A stretch of DNA of 11,073 nucleotides from Herminiimonas sp. (lineage in GTDB: Bacteria; Pseudomonadota; Gammaproteobacteria; Burkholderiales; Burkholderiaceae). The stretch covers positions 1-11,073 of the forward strand of contig JACMQD010000296.1 in the NCBI GenBank assembly GCA_014377155.1, written 5' to 3'. The notes beneath the pieces were generated by a model. That model did no database searches. It saw only the letters and a program-made list of their open reading frames with translations, and was not told the DNA's origin. How positions within the stretch are numbered: the first letter of the stretch is position 1; each line of letters opens with the position of its first letter. This document shows, one piece after another, positions 6,313 through 11,073 of the stretch. A program made the position numbers and the translations under genes.

Positions 6313-7077
6313 TCAGGCGCGCCAGCCGCCATCGACACTAAAACTTTCACCGTTGATGAAGCCGGCATTCGGGTTAGCCAAGAAAGACGCCACCTCCGCC
6401 ACATCCTGCACCGCACCGAACCGCCCTACGCTTGTAAAGCGTTTCATGGCGTCGAACGTAGGGCCAGAGGTCGGCACAGGCTCACCCTGGATTACCGCCG
6501 GCTGAATGTTGTTGACCGTGATCCCGAGCGGGCCCACATCACGCGACCAGGCCCGTGTGAAGCCTTGCACGGCAAACTTGGTGCCGCAGTACATACCCAT
6601 GCCCGGCAACGGCGCGGCTTCGCCGAAAACCGATCCGATATGGATAATCCGCCCCCAGCCCTGTGGTGCCATCTGGCGCGCCGCTTCGCGGGAAAGCTGA
6701 AAAACAGATCGGACGTTGAGATGGAAAACCCTGTCGAAGGCATCATCGGTTGCATCGGTCAGGCCAGCATATTCGAAGGTACCGGCGTTATTGACCAGTA
6801 CATCGAGTCGTTCATTGAAACGACCGCCAAAAGCGGATTTCATTTGTGCAAGCAATGCGTAGGCGCCATCGCTTTGTCCCAGGTCGGCACCAAAACATTC
6901 TGCCTCCCGGCCATCGCGTCTGATCTCATCGACAACGTCCAGGGCAAGCTGACGATTCGTATTGAAATGGACGACCACATGGGCGCCATCTTTGGCCAGG
7001 CGCTTGGCAATTGCAGCGCCGATTCCTTTTGAAGATCCCGTCACCAGGGCAATCTTGTTTTCGAGCGGTTGTATCAT
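6313..7077 (-). CDS. SDR family NAD(P)-dependent oxidoreductase
   Basis: A classical short-chain dehydrogenase/reductase of 254 residues, the normal size, interconverting an alcohol and a ketone (or a related group) in the cytoplasm. The Rossmann fold has the TGSSKGIG cofactor loop at 13-20, NNAG at 96-99 and the full catalytic tetrad N121 (HLNVRS), S149 (IIHIGS), Y163 and K167 (YCGTK). The C-terminus FSVDGGWRA is typical of FabG-like members. The second strand ends in HFNTNR with no acidic residue and a nearby Arg, which suggests NADP(H). The ATG at 7077 follows a modest GAAAG ribosome site. It diverges from a LysR regulator across 145 bp, so it is probably that regulator's target. The substrate cannot be told from sequence. 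Confidence 0.92.
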   Translation of the reverse strand: MIQPLENKIALVTGSSKGIGAAIAKRLAKDGAHVVVHFNTNRQLALDVVDEIRRDGREAECFGADLGQSDGAYALLAQMKSAFGGRFNERLDVLVNNAGTFEYAGLTDATDDAFDRVFHLNVRSVFQLSREAARQMAPQGWGRIIHIGSVFGEAAPLPGMGMYCGTKFAVQGFTRAWSRDVGPLGITVNNIQPAVIQGEPVPTSGPTFDAMKRFTSVGRFGAVQDVAEVASFLANPNAGFINGESFSVDGGWRA

Positions 7078-7100
7078 CGGATTCTTTCAAATGTGGGTCA

Positions 7101-7154
7101 TAGATTCGGGAACAATGCAGCTTGCAGGGTACGCCTGGCAATAGTCCGAATCTA
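7101..7154. promoter_or_regulatory. Split 9-bp inverted repeat in SDR-LysR intergenic region, candidate operator
   Basis: TAGATTCGG (7101-7109) and CCGAATCTA (7146-7154) are perfect reverse complements, 45 bp apart centre to centre, roughly four helical turns. They lie between the divergent SDR and LysR starts (7077 and 7223). A second weak dyad, AAAGA (7161-7165) with TCTTT (7173-7177), lies next to it, and a TACAAT hexamer at 7190-7195 may be the -10 of the LysR gene. Spaced half-sites would suit a LysR tetramer bending the DNA. Confidence 0.4.
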
Positions 7155-7222
7155 GCCCTTAAAGAAGAATGCTCTTTGAAGGCATCCTTTACAATCATCT
7201 GCATTGCCATTGAGCCCCCGAT

Positions 7223-8119
7223 ATGACCCCTGACCTGTTTCCTGCCATTGCAGTGTTCGCCCGTGTGGCGCATCACGGCAGCTTTACCAAGGCAGCTGCC
7301 GAGCTGGGTGTGTCTTCTTCTGCACTCTCGCAAGCGGTGCGCCAGTTGGAAGCAAAGCTGGGCGTGCGCCTCTTGATACGCACGACCCGTCGCGTCGGTG
7401 TAACCGAGATCGGCCAGCGATTTCTGACCGATGCCAGCGTCGGCCTCGCCGCTCTCACCAAGGCAGTGTCCGACCTCGACGAGTCGCGCGACCATCCGGC
7501 GGGTGTACTACGCCTGAATCTGTCGCGCACGGCGGCAGACATCGTGTTGCTGCCGCATTTGCCGGCATTCATGGCGAAGTATCCGGATATCACGCTTGAA
7601 CTCGATTGCAACAACGGGTTTGTCGACATGGTGACGGGCGGGTTCGATGCCGGCATCCGCTTGGGAGAATATCTGGCACAAGACGTCGTTTCGCTTGCAT
7701 TGGGAGGGGCGCAGCGAGTGGCCACATTCGCTGCGCCCGACTATCTGGCCAAGAACGGGATTCCGCGCCGGCCCGAGGATCTGATTGCACACCGCTGCCT
7801 GAACGTGCGTTTTCCCGGTAATGGCAAACTATACCGTTGGGAGTTCGCCCAGAAAGGCCGTCAATTCGAGATGGATGTGGGCGGCACGGTCGTTAGCAAT
7901 GATGGCGACGTCTTGCTTTGCCTGGCTCGCTCCGGCGCGGGCTTGGGCTGTGGCTTCGAAGCGTTGATGCAGAGCGATTTTGCGGCCGGCACGCTGATAC
8001 CTGTTTTGAAAAGTTGGTGGCCTACCTATAGCGGTTTCCACCTTTACTATTCCAGCCGGCTCCATGTACCGCGCAAGTTACGGGTACTAATTGATTTTCT
8101 ACGCGTCACTCATGCATGA
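7223..8119 (+). CDS. LysR-type transcriptional regulator (full length)
   Basis: A 298-residue regulator of normal LysR length. The N-terminal winged helix-turn-helix spans residues 1-60: FARVAHHGSFTKAAAELGV, the recognition helix SSALSQAVRQLEAKLGVRLL and the wing RTTRRVGVTEIG. A linker helix and a periplasmic-binding-protein-like effector domain (about 92-296) follow, with the usual GGFDAGIRLGE segment. The overall form is of the CrgA/DmlR-like group common in proteobacteria. The ribosome site before ATG 7223 is weak (GAG). It is divergent from the SDR gene, so control of that gene and of itself is the natural inference. The 301-bp gap and separate promoter downstream argue against co-transcription with pyp. 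Confidence 0.93.
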   Translation: MTPDLFPAIAVFARVAHHGSFTKAAAELGVSSSALSQAVRQLEAKLGVRLLIRTTRRVGVTEIGQRFLTDASVGLAALTKAVSDLDESRDHPAGVLRLNLSRTAADIVLLPHLPAFMAKYPDITLELDCNNGFVDMVTGGFDAGIRLGEYLAQDVVSLALGGAQRVATFAAPDYLAKNGIPRRPEDLIAHRCLNVRFPGNGKLYRWEFAQKGRQFEMDVGGTVVSNDGDVLLCLARSGAGLGCGFEALMQSDFAAGTLIPVLKSWWPTYSGFHLYYSSRLHVPRKLRVLIDFLRVTHA

Positions 8120-8322
8120 CCTCGCTACACGTCACTTAAGCCTGGTCGTTACCGAATCATCGCGGACCGTCTGACGAAAGCCTAAGCGTCGGCAAAGCAC
8201 TGTCCCCGGTGGACTTCATTGACGGTGCGCGGCCCTGCCGAGGCCATTGAACTGTCTGCTGGGGTGTACCATGTCCCAGGCGCTGCCAAGCTACAAGCGA
8301 ATCCATAATAGCCGGCGAGAAA

Positions 8323-8337
8323 ATTGTCCTAGACAAT
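8323..8337. promoter_or_regulatory. Inverted repeat ATTGTC-CTA-GACAAT just upstream of pyp -35
   Basis: Perfect 6-bp arms with a 3-bp centre end one base before the TTGACA hexamer of the pyp promoter. An activator bound here would contact RNA polymerase; a repressor would cover the -35. Which protein binds is unknown. Confidence 0.4.
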
Positions 8338-8338
8338 A

Positions 8339-8367
8339 TTGACAACTAGCAATATAGAATTTATTCT
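8339..8367 (+). promoter_or_regulatory. Sigma-70 promoter for pyp-pcl
   Basis: TTGACA (8339-8344) is a perfect -35. A 17-bp spacer leads to TATTCT (8362-8367), four of six bases of the -10 consensus. Initiation near 8374 would give a leader of about 47 bases before the pyp ATG. This is the best promoter match in the window. Confidence 0.6.
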
Positions 8368-8369
8368 AT
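8354..8369. promoter_or_regulatory. Inverted repeat ATAGAAT-TT-ATTCTAT overlapping pyp -10
   Basis: Perfect 7-bp arms around a 2-bp centre, covering the whole -10 element of the pyp promoter. The location is typical of a repressor operator. It is all A/T apart from one G and one C, so part of the symmetry could follow from composition. Confidence 0.45.
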
Positions 8370-8410
8370 GCTCGAGCCGGTGGCCAATCCGCATACCTGC
8401 AACGACGTAC

Positions 8411-8415
8411 AGAGG
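8411..8415 (+). promoter_or_regulatory. Ribosome binding site of pyp
   Basis: AGAGG followed by five A residues immediately before ATG 8421. It is a clear site and fixes the pyp start. The spacing is slightly short but functional in form. Confidence 0.7.
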
Positions 8416-8420
8416 AAAAA

Positions 8421-8807
8421 ATGAAAGAACTTGAACTGATCGGCTTTGGCAAATCGGACATTGAAAACGTGCTGAACAAGATGTCGCCGAAAGACATCGA
8501 CAAACTAGCGTTCGGCGCGATCGAACTCGACAAGAACGGCACCGTGCTCAAGTACAATGCTGCCGAAGGCGCCATCACCGGGCGCGACCCCGGCACTGTG
8601 ATCGGCAAGAATTTCTTCCGCGATGTAGCGCCTTGTACCGCCAAACCGGCATTCAAGGGCGTGTTCGATGCCGGCGTCAAGGAAGGTAATCTCAACACGA
8701 TGTTCGAGTACGTATTCGATTACGAAATGAAACCCACCAAAGTCAAGGTGCACATGAAAAAGTCGATCAACGGCGAGTCGTTCTGGATTTTCGTCAAACG
8801 CATCTGA
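8421..8807 (+). CDS. pyp: Photoactive yellow protein (PYP), blue-light PAS photoreceptor
   Basis: A 128-residue cytosolic photosensor that carries a p-coumaroyl chromophore as a thioester on one Cys and cycles through trans-cis isomerisation under blue light. The match to Halorhodospira halophila PYP (recalled, 125 residues) runs end to end with an offset of +3. Pocket residues are all present: Y45 (Y42 in the prototype) and E49 (E46) hydrogen-bond the phenolate; T53 (T50) and R55 (R52) support it; C72 in APCT (C69) is the attachment site; Y101 and M103 (Y98, M100) tune recovery. Landmark strings [45 protein letters not shown] and FVKRI are near-identical to the family. It is a stand-alone domain with no output module fused, so the signalling partner is unknown. 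The next gene starts three bases after its stop and supplies chromophore activation. Confidence 0.96.
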   Translation: MKELELIGFGKSDIENVLNKMSPKDIDKLAFGAIELDKNGTVLKYNAAEGAITGRDPGTVIGKNFFRDVAPCTAKPAFKGVFDAGVKEGNLNTMFEYVFDYEMKPTKVKVHMKKSINGESFWIFVKRI

Positions 8808-8810
8808 CCG

Positions 8811-10091
8811 ATGCTGCACGCACACTACGCCGATAATTCCTGCGCGGGTGAGTGGTGGGACGACGATCATGTCGTCCGGCGTTTTGTGTGCGATTTGATC
8901 GTCGCAGAATTGGCGCACCTCAGGCCTTCCGGCGTCACGCTGCCGGCACTGCCCTGGGGCGATGGTTGCAGCATCAGTCTCGATCTGGGGGCTGACTCGC
9001 TGGAGCTTCTCGGCCTGGCTAGTGCCCTGGCCGAAGCAGTACACCTGCACGAATCAGGCATCGAGGATTATCTGCTCACACGTACGACTGTCGGTGATTG
9101 GATCGCCGTCGTCCGTGCCGGGTTACGGCAGTTTTCTAGTGCATTGACATTTCGTACGTCCGGCACCGGCGGACAACCCAAAAGTTGCAGCCATCTGTTA
9201 GCGGACCTTTGGCAAGAAACACTCGAACTGGCGGCAATTCTGCCTCGCCGCAGCAGGATACTCAGCGCTGTGCCTAGCCACCATATCTATGGCTTCCTTT
9301 TTACTATCCTGTTGCCGCGCGCGATGCAGCTAAACGGTGCGTCGGTAACCGACTTGCGCGGTAGCACGCCAGTGCACCTTGCACGCGATCTGCGCGAGGG
9401 CGATCTGGTGATCGCGCATCCGGAATATTGGCGTGCCGTGTCGCGATTCGTGCCGGCGATTGTTCCCGGCGTAACCGGCGTCACGTCTACTGCCCCCTGC
9501 GCCGATGAGGTCAGCAATGCCGTTTGCCGCATCGGCCTCGATCGACTCCTGCAAATCTATGGTAGTTCCGAGACTGCAGGTGTGGGATGGCGCGATAGTG
9601 CCGCAAATAATTACCGCCTTTTTAGCCATTGGCATCGCTCTATGAGTGACGCCAATGAGTTGATCCGTGTCACGTCTGAAAGCCGGCATACGCTGTTTCG
9701 TTGCCAAGATGTGCTCGCGTGGTCGGACGAAAACCATTTCCTGCCTACAGGCCGCATTGACGACGTTGTTCAGGTCGGCGGCATCAATGTCGCACCAACC
9801 AAGGTACGCGCGGTCCTGCTACGCCACCCGGATGTGCTCGAGGCGTCAGTGCGCCTGATGCACGCTGACGAAGGCAACCGGCTCAAGGCGTTTGTGGTTC
9901 CGTGCAGCTCGGCACCTGGGCATGAGGTCCTGCACCAGCGCCTCGAACAATGGGTCAGTGCCCATTTGACACCTGCAGAGCGACCGAAAGCATTTACGTT
10001 CGGCGCACACTTGCCTGTTGGTCCGACAGGCAAGGATGCGGACTGGCAAATTCTCGGCACCGGCACGGTCATTCAGCCAAACATGATCTGA
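8811..10091 (+). CDS. pcl: p-Coumarate:CoA ligase-type enzyme for PYP chromophore, with ACP-like N-terminus
   Basis: An adenylate-forming (ANL family) ligase, 426 residues, predicted to activate p-coumaric acid so that it can be loaded onto Cys72 of PYP. The start is three bases after the pyp stop and has little ribosome site of its own, implying translational coupling. Motifs: P-loop TSGTGGQPK 116-124; A4 HHIYGF 157-162; A5 YGSSETAG 250-257; A7 acid probably D300; hinge R315 followed by VGGINVAPTKV (322-332); A10 catalytic Lys K408 in PVGPTGK. Plant 4CLs have ~190 residues before the P-loop; here there are ~115. Most of those (about 19-106) look like an acyl carrier protein: a leading helix, LGADSLELLGLASAL at 59-73 with S63 as the would-be phosphopantetheine serine, and a closing TTVGDWIAVV helix. 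Role assignment rests on operon context plus motifs. Substrate choice is inferred. Confidence 0.88.
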   Translation: MLHAHYADNSCAGEWWDDDHVVRRFVCDLIVAELAHLRPSGVTLPALPWGDGCSISLDLGADSLELLGLASALAEAVHLHESGIEDYLLTRTTVGDWIAVVRAGLRQFSSALTFRTSGTGGQPKSCSHLLADLWQETLELAAILPRRSRILSAVPSHHIYGFLFTILLPRAMQLNGASVTDLRGSTPVHLARDLREGDLVIAHPEYWRAVSRFVPAIVPGVTGVTSTAPCADEVSNAVCRIGLDRLLQIYGSSETAGVGWRDSAANNYRLFSHWHRSMSDANELIRVTSESRHTLFRCQDVLAWSDENHFLPTGRIDDVVQVGGINVAPTKVRAVLLRHPDVLEASVRLMHADEGNRLKAFVVPCSSAPGHEVLHQRLEQWVSAHLTPAERPKAFTFGAHLPVGPTGKDADWQILGTGTVIQPNMI

Positions 10092-10092
10092 A

Positions 10093-10121
10093 CTGCGCTG
10101 AGTACGGCCGATCCTCCGCAG
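10093..10121 (+). terminator. Weak terminator-like hairpin after pcl
   Basis: CTGCG (10093-10097) and GAG (10100-10102) pair with CTC (10114-10116) and CGCAG (10117-10121) around an 11-base loop, with a two-base bulge. The stem follows the pcl stop directly and is trailed by AATGTTTTCC, a short T-run. Energetically modest; it could also serve the convergent gene. Confidence 0.35.
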
Positions 10122-10141
10122 AATGTTTTCCAACTCATCGA

Positions 10142-10348
10142 TCAGCGACGTTTTTTTGTCTTCGACGCGGCCTTCGGCGATTTGCCCGACATCACTTCGC
10201 CCATCTGGCGGGTTCCTTCATTCACTAAGCTCGTCGCCTGCTTCTTCACCGCCGCAGTTGCGTGAGAGCGCGCGGCCCCGGCAACCGCATTGGCACCGCT
10301 TAACCACATGCTCATGAAAGGATTCTTTTTGGTCCACGGGTTTTTCAT
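10142..10348 (-). CDS. Small basic protein of unknown function, 68 residues
   Basis: ATG 10348 is preferred: AAGG lies nine bases upstream, and the resulting protein begins MKNPWTKKNPFMSMWLSGAN. The frame is open to 10384, but the extra 12 residues look non-coding. The N-terminal third is aromatic and hydrophobic (NPWTKKNPFMSMWL). An Ala-rich amphipathic helix follows (GAARSHATAAVKKQATSLV), and the C-terminus is very basic (KAASKTKKRR). There is no signal peptide and no enzymatic motif. It gives me a vague memory of small conserved Burkholderiales proteins with a NPFxSMWLSGAN string, but I cannot name a family. The tail could bind nucleic acid or another polyanion; that is a guess. It faces pcl convergently and lies downstream of the KGG gene on the same strand. 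Confidence 0.6.
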   Translation of the reverse strand: MKNPWTKKNPFMSMWLSGANAVAGAARSHATAAVKKQATSLVNEGTRQMGEVMSGKSPKAASKTKKRR

Positions 10349-10436
10349 GTCTTTCGACCTTATCGTAATCTCGTACAACAACACTCTATCGACTTAGCGA
10401 AGGCAGCAACGGTGCTTATTAGCCGGCCAGTCAGCC

Positions 10437-10464
10437 CGGCGGCATCGGACACCCGACCCCGCCG
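10437..10464. terminator. Hairpin downstream of the KGG protein gene
   Basis: CGGCGG (10437-10442) pairs with CCGCCG (10459-10464), and inside it TCGG pairs with CCGA around a four-base loop. It lies about 30 bp past the KGG gene stop in its direction of transcription. No T-tract follows on the minus strand, so a termination role is uncertain. Confidence 0.25.
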
Positions 10465-10494
10465 TCTGATCACAGGCAGATGTGCGGACAGTTG

Positions 10495-10980
10495 CTATTT
10501 TTCGCTTTTGCGGCTGCTGTTACCGTTACCGTTGTCGCTCTTACCGCTGCCACCGTCTTTTTTATTGCTGGCGGCATTATTGTCCCTTTTGGTGCCGCCA
10601 GATGATTGCGTAGCGTCGCTGCGGTCAGCGCCGCCCTTGCTCGCATTGGCACGCGTACCGCCGCCAGCGTTAGACGAGGAGTCGCTATTGGATGAGCGCG
10701 ACGGCGGCGACGCATTGGTAGTGCTGTTTCGATTTCCCGCAGCCTGGGCATTGTTGCCATGACTAGCTTCGCCTCCCTTTCGGCCGGCTTCTCGTGCTTC
10801 TTCCGAAGTGAACTCATGCGCAGTCCCCTTTTCATGGGCAGCTCGTCCGCCTTTAGCGGCAATCTCGCGCTGCTTGTCTTCATCCATCGAAGCGAAACCG
10901 CGCCCACTACTTTGGCTGCCACCTTGATTATCTTTATTGGCTTGGTTGTTTTTGTTGCCTTGATTGTCTTTGGCGTTCAT
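10495..10980 (-). CDS. KGG-motif stress-type protein with disordered tail
   Basis: A 161-residue, highly hydrophilic protein. ATG 10980 has AAAGGA seven bases upstream and starts MNAKDNQGNKNNQ; the frame continues open to 11052 without another good site. Residues 27-72 hold the recognisable part: GRGFASMDEDKQREIAAKGG, then RAAHEKGTAHEFTSEEA, then REAGRKGGEASHG. These are two copies of the KGG unit of YciG-like stress-induced proteins and Con-10 relatives. Flanking regions are low complexity: Asn/Gln/Lys before, Ser/Asn/Gly/Lys after (73-161), with no hydrophobic segment, so mostly disordered and soluble. Members are commonly induced in stationary phase or by stress; nothing in this sequence proves such regulation here. 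The downstream small basic gene is on the same strand, 146 bp away. Confidence 0.85.
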   Translation of the reverse strand: MNAKDNQGNKNNQANKDNQGGSQSSGRGFASMDEDKQREIAAKGGRAAHEKGTAHEFTSEEAREAGRKGGEASHGNNAQAAGNRNSTTNASPPSRSSNSDSSSNAGGGTRANASKGGADRSDATQSSGGTKRDNNAASNKKDGGSGKSDNGNGNSSRKSEK

Positions 10981-11073
10981 GTCGTTTCCTTTGATTAAAA
11001 TAATTACGAAAGTCTCTGCAATAAAACCAGCTACCACCCGCTGCCTCACCAATCACCGCGAGCCATCCTTACC
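10981..11073. other. Upstream region of the KGG gene (to window edge)
   Basis: 93 bp with no gene visible. On the minus strand a TTGCAG...TTTAAT pair (16-bp spacer) is present, but its -10 abuts the ribosome site, which would leave almost no leader. I do not accept it as the promoter; the real one may lie beyond the edge. Confidence 0.4.

Larger units (their letters stand above)
8120..8420. other. Intergenic region between LysR gene and pyp
   Basis: This 301-bp region has no recognisable gene in its first 200 bp, where frames on both strands show no family resemblance. The last 100 bp turns abruptly AT-rich (8320-8370) and holds the pyp promoter and two palindromes, annotated separately. No terminator for the LysR gene was found. 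Confidence 0.6.

Noticed and set aside
8157..8345. Minus-strand small frame upstream of pyp
   Set aside because: No ribosome site or family resemblance, and it runs across the pyp promoter palindromes.
895..10091. Functional link between the tyrosinase and PYP chromophore supply
   Set aside because: Both handle phenols, but the tyrosinase is Tat-exported while PYP loading is cytosolic, and the loci are separated by 6 kb of unrelated genes.
11005..11035. TTGCAG...TTTAAT as promoter of the KGG gene
   Set aside because: The -10 would abut the Shine-Dalgarno, so the transcript would lose its ribosome site.

Overview
This GC-rich window reads like a betaproteobacterial chromosome segment, most likely Burkholderiales and possibly Oxalobacteraceae. 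That placement rests on codon and protein style, the LysR regulators, the KGG-type stress protein and a small basic protein of Burkholderiales flavour. It is inference, because no taxonomic marker gene is present. No tRNA, rRNA, CRISPR array, insertion sequence or phage gene was recognised.

Left part (1-2454): a LysR-type regulator cut by the window edge (minus strand) diverges from a Tat-exported tyrosinase (plus strand). The tyrosinase has complete copper-ligand motifs and a plant-PPO-like C-terminal beta domain. It ends at a perfect 14-bp-stem hairpin that it shares with the convergent gene to its right.

Centre (2493-5894, minus strand): a 1133-residue RTX/cadherin-like repeat protein with the architecture of a type I secreted calcium-binding adhesin. 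It carries four nearly identical ~104-residue cadherin-like units. A 202-residue block (module plus cadherin unit) is present twice, exactly 458 codons apart, and a 173-bp stretch of it differs at only two bases. Its 418-bp upstream region holds a perfect 11-base Shine-Dalgarno match before a tiny TTG-started frame, and a 26-codon CxxCH haem-motif remnant just behind the next gene.

Right-centre (6313-8119): an SDR oxidoreductase (minus) diverges from a full-length LysR regulator (plus), the usual regulator/target pair. The 145-bp intergenic region carries a 9-bp inverted repeat with arms 45 bp apart centre to centre.

Right (8421-10091): the most notable locus is a two-gene operon for a blue-light receptor. 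The first gene is an unmistakable photoactive yellow protein (pyp) with every chromophore-pocket residue in place. Three bases later comes its chromophore-activating ligase (pcl, p-coumarate:CoA ligase type). The ligase is unusual: the region before its P-loop is short and looks like an acyl-carrier-protein domain with an LGADSL phosphopantetheine motif. A near-consensus sigma-70 promoter, flanked and overlapped by two palindromes, precedes pyp. No tyrosine ammonia-lyase gene is in the window, so the source of p-coumarate must lie elsewhere or be environmental.

Far right (10142-10980, minus strand): a small basic protein of unknown function and a KGG-motif stress-type protein with a disordered Ser/Asn/Gly-rich tail.
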